A stretch of DNA of 64,000 bases. It comes from Jannaschia sp. S6380 (GTDB lineage: Bacteria > Pseudomonadota > Alphaproteobacteria > Rhodobacterales > Rhodobacteraceae). A program made the position numbers and the translations under genes. The DNA lies in contig NZ_JALKAS010000001.1 in assembly GCF_023015695.1 (NCBI RefSeq), positions 186,001 through 250,000 of the forward strand, written 5' to 3'. The notes under the pieces were generated by a model. That model had not been told where the DNA came from. It searched no databases and saw nothing but the letters and a program-made list of their open reading frames with translations. This document shows positions 19,517 through 27,115 of the stretch, in pieces (the first letter of the stretch is position 1; each line of letters starts with the position of its first letter).

Positions 19517-19651
19517 ATGATGACCGGCGGATGCATGATGGATGGTATGGGGGCGATGATGGGCGTCATGGGGGTCGGGATGCTTTTGGTCACCCTCGCA
19601 CTCGTCGGGATCGGCTTCGGGACCGGATACGCGGTGGCCAAGCGGCGCTAG
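19517..19651 (+). CDS. Met-rich 44-residue membrane peptide, copy 1
   Basis: A short gene with a Met/Gly-rich N-terminus (MMTGGCMMDGMGAMM, then MG repeats, ten methionines in the first 22 residues, one Cys), a single membrane helix (about residues 21-38) and a basic end, AKRR. A clear paralogue lies at 36385-36519. Conservation of the helix GIGFGxGYAVA and of the Met spacing shows that both are real genes. Met clusters of this kind bind Cu(I) or Ag(I) in other proteins; a metal-binding or accessory role is inferred. It follows the merA-linked reductase by 52 bp. Confidence 0.72.
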   Translation: MMTGGCMMDGMGAMMGVMGVGMLLVTLALVGIGFGTGYAVAKRR

Positions 19652-19694
19652 GACCATCAAGGCGTTCCGTTCGGACCGTTCCAGCGAGCCTGCA

Positions 19695-20486
19695 TTACCG
19701 GATCATCCCCACGAGCGGGATCAACACGCCGAGCAGCACGGGCTGGTGGACGAGATAGATCACGAGGCTGTGCCGGCCGAGCCATGCCAGCCACTGCGCG
19801 GCGCGCCCATCCATCGGCGGCGCGCGATGCGCCCAGCCCCGTGCGAGGGCCAGGCGCGCGGCGGCCATGCCGAGCAGCGTCAGTCCGATCCATGGGAAGA
19901 CGGGAACGAAGTCGTTGCTGGGCGGGGGCGCGACCGCGAAGCCGGTCCATGCCAGCCAGCGCGAGTCGAACGCCGACGACGTCCAAACGAAGCCGAGGGC
20001 GTAGGCTACGAGGCCGAGCAGGGCGATGGCGGCGGTGGGCAGGCGCAGCGCAAGGGCGCCGACGAGGCTCGCCACCGCGATGGCATGCAGGATGCCGTAG
20101 TAGACGAAGGTCCCCGGGAAGGCGGCACGGGTCACGAGCGTGATGGCGAGCGCCGCCGCGGCCAGCACGGCGAGGCGCCGCAGGAACGCGGGCCACCGGA
20201 ACCCGTTCGCCGAGGCGAGGACGAGGCTCACCCCGACCAACCCCATGAAGGTGCCGGCGAGCGTGCGGCCGAACAGCAGCCACAGCGGGTAAGACGCGAT
20301 CCCGGCCGGAGCGACGCCGAGATAATCGAGATCCCACACGAGGTGGAACAACACGACGCCCGCGATGGCGATGCCGCGCACGACATCGACGATATCGAGG
20401 CGCGGAATCGCGGACAATCGAACGGCCGCCTGTCGTGTCGACGACGAGCGAGTGACGGCAGAGAGCTCATTGGATCGTCGGGTCAT
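19695..20486 (-). CDS. DUF1624 / HGSNAT-like membrane acyltransferase, copy 1
   Basis: A 263-residue polytopic membrane protein. The segment RLDIVDVVRGIAIAGVVLFHLVWDLDYLG is the signature of the heparan-alpha-glucosaminide N-acetyltransferase-like (DUF1624) family, which moves acetyl groups across membranes; the bacterial substrate is unknown. The later FVPVFPWIGLTLLG and HSLVIYLVHQPVLLG segments are also typical. A paralogue with the same motifs is at 46722-47474. Here it ends a run that begins with the transglutaminase and CDF genes. The first 28 residues are non-conserved, so a later start is possible. Confidence 0.82.
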   Translation of the reverse strand: MTRRSNELSAVTRSSSTRQAAVRLSAIPRLDIVDVVRGIAIAGVVLFHLVWDLDYLGVAPAGIASYPLWLLFGRTLAGTFMGLVGVSLVLASANGFRWPAFLRRLAVLAAAALAITLVTRAAFPGTFVYYGILHAIAVASLVGALALRLPTAAIALLGLVAYALGFVWTSSAFDSRWLAWTGFAVAPPPSNDFVPVFPWIGLTLLGMAAARLALARGWAHRAPPMDGRAAQWLAWLGRHSLVIYLVHQPVLLGVLIPLVGMIR

Positions 20487-20522
20487 GTCGTTCTGACTTA
20501 GCTGGCCTCAGCGCGTGGCGGC

Positions 20523-20909
20523 TCAGCCGGACGCGCTGGCGTCCCCGACCTCCGCGGCGGCCCAGGCGATCGCTTCGTCGCGCTCGTCCGGCGGGAAGCA
20601 GCGCAGTTCGGCGCGGGTGAGCGGATCGCCCGCCTTCGTCGCCCATTCGATCCACGTCTCGTCGGCAACGAGCGCCACGCGTCCGAAATCGCCGGCGTGC
20701 CGCGCGTCGATCCGCATGTCCGCCCAGAGCGCCGAGGGGTCCTCATAGCCCTCGAACGCGTCCATCAGGATCACGAGCGCAGGCCGGTCGTGCCGGGCGA
20801 CCTGCCGGTCGATCCAGGCGTGCATCTCGTCCAGGTCGCGCTCGGACAGACTGCCCGCGCATTCCAGCGCGACGACCCCCGGCGCATCGATCGTGACGTC
20901 CTTCCACAT
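20523..20909 (-). CDS. SpoIIAA-like (STAS-like) domain protein
   Basis: A 128-residue soluble protein. ALVILMDAFEGYED and ALWADMRIDARHAGDFGRVALVADE match the SpoIIAA-like family, often encoded near transporters in proteobacteria. Its role is unknown; a regulatory or scaffolding partner of the adjacent transporter is possible. The ATG at 20909 (MWKDV) is chosen because longer readings overlap the CDF gene and lack similarity. It lies 16 bp after the CDF stop on the same strand. Confidence 0.75.
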   Translation of the reverse strand: MWKDVTIDAPGVVALECAGSLSERDLDEMHAWIDRQVARHDRPALVILMDAFEGYEDPSALWADMRIDARHAGDFGRVALVADETWIEWATKAGDPLTRAELRCFPPDERDEAIAWAAAEVGDASASG

Positions 20910-20925
20910 GGTCCTTCTCCCTATC

Positions 20926-21840
20926 TCAGCCGTGCCCGTAGCGCTCGGCGTCCTCGTGCTTGCGGCCCGAAGGCTCGAACTCCAGCGTCGAGTGCGCGAT
21001 GCCGAACCGCTCCTCCAGCCGACCCTTGATCGCGCGCTTGATGTCCTCGACCTCGCCCCAGCGATCGTCCGGGACGACGACATGGGCGTCGAGCGCGGCC
21101 GCGTGCTCGCCCATCTGCCAGAAATGCGCGTGATGGATTTCTACCACGCCGTCCACGCCCTCGGCCGCAGCGATCACCGCGTCGGTGTCGACGTCAGGCG
21201 GGCTGCCCAGCATCAGCGTACGGATCGGCCCGCCGATCTCGGTCAGCGCGAGCCAGAGGATGTAGGCCGCGATGCCGATGGTGATGGCCGGGTCCACCCA
21301 GTATAGATCGTAGAGCAGGATCAACGTGCCGCCCACGATCACGGCGACCGAGGCCAGCGCGTCCGACAGGTTGTGCAGGAAGAGCGCGCGGATGTTCACG
21401 CTGCCCTTCTGCATCGAGTAGGTCAGCAGCGCCGTCAGCGTGTCCACCGCCAGCGCCACGCCGCCCAGGATCACCACCGTCCAGCCCGCGACCTCCGAGG
21501 GCTCGATCCAGCGCATCGCGCCCTCGTAGAGCAGGTAGACCCCGATCAGGACCAGCGAGGTGTAGTTGATCAGCGCGGCCACGATCTCGACGCGACCGTA
21601 GCCGAAGGTCATCTTCGCATCGGCCGGGCGGCGCGCGATCTTTCGCGCCCCGAAGGCGATCACCAGCGAGGCCATGTCCGAGAAGTTGTGGATGGCATCG
21701 GCGATCAGCGCGAGGCTGCCCGACAAGATGCCGCCCACGATCTGCGCGACGGTGAGCAGGCCGTTGGCCCAGATGGCGACGGCGACACGGCGGTCGCCGG
21801 AGGCGGGGTCGATATGGGCGTGGCCGTGGTCGTGGGGCAT
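20926..21840 (-). CDS. Cation diffusion facilitator (CzcD/ZitB-type zinc exporter)
   Basis: A 304-residue inner-membrane antiporter expected to export Zn(II), Cd(II) or Co(II). It has six helices, an N-terminal His-rich stretch (MPHDHGHAH), and both transport-site motifs intact: HNFSD in helix 2 (DAIHNFSD) and HNLSD in helix 5. The C-terminal cytoplasmic domain (VDGVVEIHHAHFW) is present. It lies 18 bp after the transglutaminase-like gene, probably in one transcript from the MerR-type promoter at 22647-22677. Confidence 0.92.
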   Translation of the reverse strand: MPHDHGHAHIDPASGDRRVAVAIWANGLLTVAQIVGGILSGSLALIADAIHNFSDMASLVIAFGARKIARRPADAKMTFGYGRVEIVAALINYTSLVLIGVYLLYEGAMRWIEPSEVAGWTVVILGGVALAVDTLTALLTYSMQKGSVNIRALFLHNLSDALASVAVIVGGTLILLYDLYWVDPAITIGIAAYILWLALTEIGGPIRTLMLGSPPDVDTDAVIAAAEGVDGVVEIHHAHFWQMGEHAAALDAHVVVPDDRWGEVEDIKRAIKGRLEERFGIAHSTLEFEPSGRKHEDAERYGHG

Positions 21841-21858
21841 GACGGTTCCTCGGATGCC

Positions 21859-22617
21859 TCAGGCCGGGCGCTGCGCATGCGCGTGCACATGGCCGGGGAT
21901 GGCGGGAACGCGGCCCGCCCGGATGCGGCGCACCCGGGCGTTCATCCAGTGCCGGATCGCCTGACGATAGAGCAGGCCGCGCAGGAAGCCGAAGGTCTGC
22001 CCATGGGCGGCGTAGAAGGCGTCGGGCGTGTCGAAGAGGCCGAGATCGTCCTCGATGCCCGTGCGTTGGATGTAGGTGTCGCCGCCGGTCCAGGCGACGG
22101 GCGGGCGCGACAGGCAATCCGTGCCCGCGCCGTAGCCGCAGAGCGCCTCGCCCTCGCCGGCGAACCGGTCCTGCAACGCCTTCAGGAACCCGCGGTCCAG
22201 GATGAAGCCCTCGAGGTTCACCCAGCGGCCCTCATGCGCGATCTCGACCCACGAATGCAGGATGCGGTCGGGAGCGATCGGGTAGACGGCTTCGGGCACG
22301 ACGCCGCGCTGGAGCGCCTTGTGGATCGTGAAGCCGTGCAGGCGGCAGGGGATGCCCAAGGCCCGCAGCAGCGCCATCAGGAGGGTGCCCTTGGTGTTGC
22401 ACTGCCCATAGCCGTCGGCGAGGACCCGGCTCGCCGGGATGTCGTCGGCGCGGTTGTAGCCGAAGGCGATCTCGTTGCGAACGAAGTCGTAGGCCGCGCC
22501 GATGCGGTCGTGCTCCGGCAGGGCACGCCAGCCGCGCGCGTCGATCAGCGCGGCGATGGCCGGATGACCGTGGTCCAGAAGCGGCGTGGCCGCGAGCAGC
22601 CGGTCGGCGGGGGGCAT
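21859..22617 (-). CDS. Transglutaminase-like cysteine protein
   Basis: A 252-residue soluble protein with a transglutaminase-like core: the Cys is in YGQCNTKGTLLMALLRALGIP, followed by a His region (HSWVEIAHEGRWVNLEGF). No signal peptide is visible. The biochemical role is unknown. Proteins of this type occur with CDF exporters in metal regions. It is the first gene after a MerR-type promoter and is followed closely by the CDF gene. The start at 22617 leaves a 30-base leader after the -10. Confidence 0.75.
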   Translation of the reverse strand: MPPADRLLAATPLLDHGHPAIAALIDARGWRALPEHDRIGAAYDFVRNEIAFGYNRADDIPASRVLADGYGQCNTKGTLLMALLRALGIPCRLHGFTIHKALQRGVVPEAVYPIAPDRILHSWVEIAHEGRWVNLEGFILDRGFLKALQDRFAGEGEALCGYGAGTDCLSRPPVAWTGGDTYIQRTGIEDDLGLFDTPDAFYAAHGQTFGFLRGLLYRQAIRHWMNARVRRIRAGRVPAIPGHVHAHAQRPA

Positions 22618-22646
22618 GGGAACTCTCCTCGAATCATCTGTCGAGG

Positions 22647-22677
22647 GGTGTAGCAGCTACAGCGACTGTAGCTTCAA
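22647..22677 (-). promoter_or_regulatory. MerR-type promoter with perfect CTACAG dyad
   Basis: Read on the minus strand: -35 TTGAAG (22677-22672), a 19-nt spacer and -10 TACACC (22652-22647). The spacer holds GCTACAG-TCG-CTGTAGC, a perfect 7-bp dyad (22656-22672). This is the layout of CadR/ZntR/PbrR-controlled promoters. It drives the transglutaminase/CDF/SpoIIAA-like/acyltransferase run. The likely regulator is the MerR protein at 23712-24140. Confidence 0.85.
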
Positions 22678-22688
22678 GCCCTGCTGTT

Positions 22689-23015
22689 TTATGCACCACG
22701 CGGCGCAGCCAGAATGATCGCCGCGCCGACGAGGCAGATCGTGGTGCCGATCAGGTCCCACCTGTCCGGCCGCTGTCCCTCGGCCAGCCACATCCAGAGC
22801 ACCGAAGCGGCAATGTAGACGCCGCCATAGGCCGCGAAGGCGCGCCCCGCCGTCGCGGTCTCGACCTGAGCGAGCAGCCACCCGAAGATCGCGAGCGCGA
22901 GGAGGCCGGGCGCCAGCCAGAGCGGCGAGGCGCCCAGGCGCCACCACGCCCAGATGGCGAAGCAGCCGGCGATCTCGGCCAGCGCGGCCAGTGGATATGC
23001 GATCGCCGCGGGCAT
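22689..23015 (-). CDS. YnfA/UPF0060 family membrane protein
   Basis: A 108-residue protein with four helices. [21 protein letters not shown] and [27 protein letters not shown] are the YnfA signature; the family is related to small multidrug exporters and often sits beside metal genes. No substrate is known. It lies 20 bp after a CDF gene and probably shares its transcript. Confidence 0.88.
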   Translation of the reverse strand: MPAAIAYPLAALAEIAGCFAIWAWWRLGASPLWLAPGLLALAIFGWLLAQVETATAGRAFAAYGGVYIAASVLWMWLAEGQRPDRWDLIGTTICLVGAAIILAAPRGA

Positions 23016-23035
23016 GTCAGGCGCCGATCCGCGTC

Positions 23036-23650
23036 CTATGCATCCGGGCCGTCATGCACTGCCTTGTGGTGCTCGCCATGCGCGTCGCGCAGGATCTCGA
23101 CGCCGCCCCAGGCCGCGATCGCCGCCACCGCGACACCGACCACGAGGTCGGGCCAGTTGCCGCCGAGCCAGGCTACCAGCCCGCCCGCCACGAGGATGCC
23201 GAGATTGGCCACGAAGTCGTTGAGGCTGAACGTGTTGGCCGCGCGCACGTTCACGTCCGGATCCTGGATGCGGCGCAGCAGGAGGACGCAGGCCAGGTTC
23301 ACGGCCGCGGCGATCACCGCCATCACGATCATCACCGGGCCGAGCGGGTCGGAGCCTTCGAGGAAGCGGCGCCCGGCGTCGAACAGGATCCCGATGGCGA
23401 AGAGGATGAGGAGGCCGCCCGACACGTTTGCCGCGCCGCGCTTCCACCGGCCGGACCGGGACATCGCGAACAGGCTGAGGGCGTAGACGAAGGCGTCGGA
23501 GGTGTTGTCGAGCCCGTTGGCGATCAGCGCCGAGGAGTCGCCGACCGCGCCGGTGCCGAAGAAACCCAGGGCGATGGCGACGTTCAGGATCAGGACGATC
23601 CAGAGGATGCGCCGTTGCTGCGCGTTTCGCGGCCGGATCGCCTCGCTCAT
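23036..23650 (-). CDS. Short cation diffusion facilitator without C-terminal domain
   Basis: A 204-residue CDF-superfamily membrane protein with about six helices. The helix 2 motif reads [13 protein letters not shown] (DxxxD instead of HxxxD), and the helix 5 region is [11 protein letters not shown]. The usual cytoplasmic dimer domain is missing; the protein ends in a His-bearing tail ([13 protein letters not shown]). Such short forms are found near CadR/PbrR regulators and are thought to export divalent metals. It lies 61 bp after the MerR-family gene, suggesting one transcript: regulator, CDF, YnfA. Confidence 0.82.
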   Translation of the reverse strand: MSEAIRPRNAQQRRILWIVLILNVAIALGFFGTGAVGDSSALIANGLDNTSDAFVYALSLFAMSRSGRWKRGAANVSGGLLILFAIGILFDAGRRFLEGSDPLGPVMIVMAVIAAAVNLACVLLLRRIQDPDVNVRAANTFSLNDFVANLGILVAGGLVAWLGGNWPDLVVGVAVAAIAAWGGVEILRDAHGEHHKAVHDGPDA

Positions 23651-23711
23651 GCCGTTCCTCCCGGTTCGGGGACGAACGGGGGCGGGGCCGGAGCCGTTCC
23701 GGAGGCGATTC

Positions 23712-24140
23712 TCACGCCCCGATCTCCTCGTGCTGCGTCAGGCATTCGGAATGGTCCCGCAGGACCTCAAGAACCCGGCACTCGGCCACGCTGTCGCCGT
23801 CGCAATCGTCCACCATGCGCTTGAGCTCCTTGCGCAGCGCCCGGAGCCGCTCGATGCGCAGCTCGACCTGCCGCAGCTGCCGCCGCGCGATCGCATCGGC
23901 GTCGGCGCAAGGACGTGAGGGGGCGTCGGAGAGATCCAGCAACTCGCGGATCGCGTCGAGCGGGAAGCCGAGCTGGCGGGAGTGGCGGATGAAGGCGAGG
24001 CGGTCGAGGTCGGCGTCGTGGTAGCGCCGCTGGCCGCCGGACGACCGGCCCGGCTCGCGCATCAGGCCGATCTGCTCGTAGTAGCGGATCGTCTGGACCT
24101 TGGTCCCGGTCCGCTTCGACAGGGTTCCGATCGTGTGCAT
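23712..24140 (-). CDS. cadR: CadR/PbrR-like MerR-family regulator
   Basis: A 142-residue metal-sensing activator. The helix-turn-helix is TIGTLSKRTGTKVQTIRYYEQIGLM. Cysteines at 78, 113 and 121 match the three-Cys site of PbrR/CadR proteins, which sense Pb(II), Cd(II) or Zn(II), and the tail adds His130, Cys133 and His137. The ATG at 24140 is chosen because the family starts just before TIG; an upstream ATG would pass through the operator. CTACAG-type dyads lie before its own start and before the runs starting at 22617 and 24316. Confidence 0.85.
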   Translation of the reverse strand: MHTIGTLSKRTGTKVQTIRYYEQIGLMREPGRSSGGQRRYHDADLDRLAFIRHSRQLGFPLDAIRELLDLSDAPSRPCADADAIARRQLRQVELRIERLRALRKELKRMVDDCDGDSVAECRVLEVLRDHSECLTQHEEIGA

Positions 24141-24144
24141 GGCC

Positions 24145-24175
24145 GCTCCTACGTCTACATTCGCTGTAGGTTCTA
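24145..24175 (-). promoter_or_regulatory. MerR-type box before cadR-like gene
   Basis: Minus strand: TAGAAC (24175-24170), then a 19-nt spacer beginning CTACAGCGAATGTAG, an imperfect CTACA...TGTAG dyad. The dyad sits at the same offset as in the 22647-22677 promoter. It points to autoregulation of the MerR-family gene whose start is at 24140. The -10 (AGGAGC) is weak and partly serves as the ribosome site. Confidence 0.6.
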
Positions 24176-24248
24176 GGTCGTCCGGCACCCGGAGGCGAGG
24201 GCGGCTTCACGGTTTCGTGACGCGATGCCGCACCGGGCGGATCGCCCC

Positions 24249-24279
24249 TTGAACCTCTACCCGCTGTAGGTCCTATTTC
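24249..24279 (+). promoter_or_regulatory. MerR-type promoter of the SCO/Dsb operon
   Basis: TTGAAC (24249-24254), a 19-nt spacer and TATTTC (24274-24279). The spacer contains CTCTAC...GTAGG, a looser dyad than its neighbours. It lies 37 bp before the first SCO gene and should make the whole 24316-28830 operon metal-inducible. The cadR-like regulator is divergent on the other side. Confidence 0.78.
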
Positions 24280-24315
24280 CCGACTCATGATGATTTCGAC
24301 GCATTTTCTTTTCGC

Positions 24316-24915
24316 ATGAGGACGGTTCGAACGGCGGCCTGGATACTGGTCGGCATCGCCGTGTTCGCGCTCGTCTGGCTGCTGCTTTGGGCAGATTATC
24401 GCGCAGCCCAAGTTGAAGAGGGCGGCCCGACGTTCCAGGCGGCTTTCGAACTGACGGACCACGAGGGCATGATCCGAACGCAGGAGGATTTCGCAGGCCA
24501 ATGGATGCTGGTCTTCTTCGGCTTCGCGAACTGCCCGGACGTCTGCCCCACGACCCTCGCGGAGGTCGCGGCCGTGATGGACGGCCTGGGCGAGGATGCC
24601 GGCCGGGTCCAGCCGCTCTTCGTCTCGATCGATCCGGAACGGGACACGCCGACCGCGCTCGCGGAGTTCGTGCCGGCCTTCGGCGCGGGCATCGTAGGGC
24701 TGACCGGCACGCCGGAGCAGATCGCGCGAACGGCGGACGGCTTCCACATCTACTACGATAAGGTCGAGGAGGCCGCGGCACCGGGCGGCTACACGATGGG
24801 CCATTCCTCGCAGCTGTTCCTCTTCGGTCCGGAGGCCGGCTACGTCCGGTCCTGGCCCTACGGCACGCCGGCCGAGGAGATCCTCGCCGACCTGAACGAG
24901 CACCTCGCATCATGA
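24316..24915 (+). CDS. SCO1/SenC family copper chaperone, copy 1
   Basis: A 199-residue membrane-anchored thioredoxin-fold protein. The N-terminal anchor is at about residues 7-26. The Cu-binding CPDVCP has Cys73 and Cys77, and the distal histidine is in YTMGHSS near residue 163. SCO proteins deliver copper to, or keep reduced, the CuA site of cytochrome oxidase, and also act in periplasmic thiol chemistry. It heads an operon with dsbB-like, dsbA-like, PCuAC and a second SCO gene. Its stop overlaps the next start (ATGA). Confidence 0.92.
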   Translation: MRTVRTAAWILVGIAVFALVWLLLWADYRAAQVEEGGPTFQAAFELTDHEGMIRTQEDFAGQWMLVFFGFANCPDVCPTTLAEVAAVMDGLGEDAGRVQPLFVSIDPERDTPTALAEFVPAFGAGIVGLTGTPEQIARTADGFHIYYDKVEEAAAPGGYTMGHSSQLFLFGPEAGYVRSWPYGTPAEEILADLNEHLAS

Positions 24916-25337
24916 TCAACAAGGTCAGAGGAGAGGCCGCGCTGGCGGCCGCCTGGGCCGTCGCGCTCGTCGCGTCGCTGTCCGTCCTGTTCATCGGCGA
25001 GGTGCTGGGCCAGATGCCCTGCCTGCTCTGCTGGTACCAGCGCGCCTTCATGTTCCCGCTGGCGATCGTACTGGGGCTCGGGCTGTGGTGGCGGGACGCG
25101 CGGGTCGGGCGCTACGGCGTCGCGCTGGCCCTCGGCGGCGGGGCGGTCGCGCTCTGGCATATGGGGCTGTATGTCGGCCTCGTTCCCGAGCCGATCCAGC
25201 CCTGCACCGCGACCGGCCCGTCCTGCACCGACGAGAACCAGCTGGTCCTCGGCATTCCCATCCCCCTCCTGTCGCTGATCGCCTTCGCGCTCGTCGCAGG
25301 TCTTTCGGCGCTTTCCCTCAAGGAGACCCGTTCATGA
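24912..25337 (+). CDS. DsbB/BdbC-like disulfide bond formation protein
   Basis: A 141-residue, four-helix membrane protein that reoxidises DsbA-type proteins with quinone. The first cysteine pair is Cys37/Cys40 in MPCLLCWYQR, which is diagnostic of DsbB/BdbC, and the second periplasmic pair is Cys98/Cys105 in QPCTATGPSCTDENQ. It is coupled to the preceding SCO gene and the following DsbA-like gene by ATGA overlaps, so the three make a redox unit. Confidence 0.9.
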   Translation: MINKVRGEAALAAAWAVALVASLSVLFIGEVLGQMPCLLCWYQRAFMFPLAIVLGLGLWWRDARVGRYGVALALGGGAVALWHMGLYVGLVPEPIQPCTATGPSCTDENQLVLGIPIPLLSLIAFALVAGLSALSLKETRS

Positions 25338-25993
25338 ACCGCAGACCCCTGATCCTGGGCGTCCTCGTCGTCGCCCTCGCGGCCTTCGTCGCCGCGGCCT
25401 GGTACGCCACCCGGCCCGCCCCGGTGGTCGCCGCCGCATCCGTCCCGGCCGAGCAGGCGGAGGCGCTGCTGCGTCCCCACGCGCCGATCCTCGGTCCGGA
25501 GGACGCGCCAGTCACCATCGTCGAGTTCTTCGACCCGGCCTGCGAGGCGTGTCGCGCGTTCCATCCCATCGTGAAGGACATCATGGCCGAGCACGGCGAC
25601 GCGGTGCGCGTGGCGATCCGCTACACGCCGTTCCACGGCGAGGCCTCCGAGGAGGCGATCCGTGTTCTGGAGGCGGCCCGGATGCAGGGCGTCTACGAGC
25701 CCGTGCTGGAAGTCGTGCTGCGCGAGCAGCCCCGATGGGCATCGCATGGCGCGCCGAACGCGGATCTGGTGCTCGACATTGCCGCCTCCGCGGGCCTCGA
25801 TCCCGAGCTCGCGCGCGATCAGATGCGGGCGCCGGATGTCGTCGGCATCCTCAACCAGGACCGCGCCGACGTCGAGACCGTGGGCATCCGCGGGACGCCG
25901 ACCTTTTTCGTCAACGGCAAGCCGGTGGAGCCGTTCGGCGAGGCCACGCTGCGCGCGCTGGTGGCGGCCGAGGTCGCGGCGGCCGGGTCCTGA
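25334..25993 (+). CDS. DsbA-like thiol:disulfide oxidoreductase
   Basis: A 219-residue exported protein with an N-terminal signal or anchor (residues 7-23). The active site is FFDPACEACRAFHP with Cys70 and Cys73. The cis-proline loop is GIRGTPTFFVNGKPV. It probably introduces disulfides into periplasmic proteins and is recharged by the DsbB-like protein encoded just upstream. It belongs to the BdbD/DsbA branch rather than classical E. coli DsbA. The ATG at 25334 overlaps the dsbB stop. Confidence 0.9.
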   Translation: MNRRPLILGVLVVALAAFVAAAWYATRPAPVVAAASVPAEQAEALLRPHAPILGPEDAPVTIVEFFDPACEACRAFHPIVKDIMAEHGDAVRVAIRYTPFHGEASEEAIRVLEAARMQGVYEPVLEVVLREQPRWASHGAPNADLVLDIAASAGLDPELARDQMRAPDVVGILNQDRADVETVGIRGTPTFFVNGKPVEPFGEATLRALVAAEVAAAGS

Positions 25994-26024
25994 TCGCGTG
26001 GGTAGGGTGCGAGGAGGAGTCCGC

Positions 26025-26486
26025 ATGAACCGGATAGCCATGGCCGCGCTGGCGGCTCTGACGGCGGCCGCGGGCCTGGGCCCGGCGCAGGCCGGTTCGG
26101 AGGACGTCGTGGTCGAGAACGCCTGGGCCCGCGCCACCATCGGCACGGCCCGTCCGGGCGCCGCCTACCTGACGCTTCGCAACGCGGGCGATGCGACCCT
26201 GACGCTGACGGGCGTCGCCGCGCCGATCGCCGGGCGGGCCGAGATCCATCTGAGCTCCATGGACGACAATGGCGTCAGCTCCATGATGCCGGCAGGCGAA
26301 ATCGCGGTCGGTCCCAGCGAAAGTATACCGCTGGAGCCCGGCGGGCTGCACGTGATGCTGATGGACCTGCAAAGTTCGCTGGACGAGGGCGACGCCTTCG
26401 AGCTGATGCTGACCTTCTCGGACGGCGGCGAGGTGACGGTCCCCGTCGCCGTGCTCGGCATCACCGCCCGCGGGCCCGGGGGCTGA
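26025..26486 (+). CDS. PCuAC family periplasmic copper chaperone
   Basis: A 153-residue secreted protein with a signal peptide ending at AQA (about residue 23). It has the PCuAC core: VVVENAWARATIG...GAAYLTLRNAGDA, then EIHLSSMDDNGVSSMMPAG and GGLHVMLMDL, which supply the His and Met copper ligands. PCuAC hands Cu(I) to SCO and cytochrome oxidase. GGAGGAG upstream supports the ATG at 26025. The stop overlaps the start of the second SCO gene (TGATG). Confidence 0.93.
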   Translation: MNRIAMAALAALTAAAGLGPAQAGSEDVVVENAWARATIGTARPGAAYLTLRNAGDATLTLTGVAAPIAGRAEIHLSSMDDNGVSSMMPAGEIAVGPSESIPLEPGGLHVMLMDLQSSLDEGDAFELMLTFSDGGEVTVPVAVLGITARGPGG

Positions 26487-27115
26487 TGCGGCGCAGGACG
26501 ATCCTCGGCACCGGCGCAGGCGGCGTCGCCGCGCTCGGGCTGACACTGCTGGCGGGGTGGTGGCAGGTGGACGGACCCGGCGCGCCGGATGCCGCCGAGG
26601 ATCCGTTGCCCCTGCCGCTCACGGCGATGGCGTTCGATCTGGTGGACCACGAGGGGCGCCCCGTGGGCCCCGAGACGCTAGTCGGGCGCCCGACGCTCCT
26701 GTTCTTCGGCTTCACCTGGTGCCCCGATGTCTGCCCCACGACGCTGGCCGACATCTCGGGCTGGCTGGACGACCTGGGCGACGAGGCCAGCGACATGAAC
26801 GTCGTCCTGGTCTCGGTGGACCCGGAACGGGACACGCCGGAGGTGCTCGCGGAGTATGTCGGCTACTTCCACCCGGCGATCCGCGGCTGGACCGGGGCGC
26901 CCCGCGAAGTTAGCCGGGCGCTCGACGGCTTCCGGGCGCGGGCCGAGAAGGTTCCGACCGGGGACGGCGACTACACGATGAACCACACCGCGGGCGTCTT
27001 CCTGTTCGACGCGGCGGGCCGGTTCGCGAGCATCATCGACTATCACGAGCCGAGGGAGTTCGCAGTGCCGAAGATACGGCGCGCGTTGAGGCGGAACACA
27101 GAGGGGCAGACATGA
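26486..27115 (+). CDS. SCO1/SenC family copper chaperone, copy 2
   Basis: A 209-residue SCO protein with an N-terminal anchor starting MRRRTILGTGAGG. The CPDVCP site has Cys79 and Cys83, and the distal His is in YTMNHTAG. It is clearly a diverged paralogue of the SCO gene at 24316 and is coupled to PCuAC, its usual copper donor partner. Its stop overlaps the start of the M23 peptidase gene. Confidence 0.92.
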   Translation: MRRRTILGTGAGGVAALGLTLLAGWWQVDGPGAPDAAEDPLPLPLTAMAFDLVDHEGRPVGPETLVGRPTLLFFGFTWCPDVCPTTLADISGWLDDLGDEASDMNVVLVSVDPERDTPEVLAEYVGYFHPAIRGWTGAPREVSRALDGFRARAEKVPTGDGDYTMNHTAGVFLFDAAGRFASIIDYHEPREFAVPKIRRALRRNTEGQT

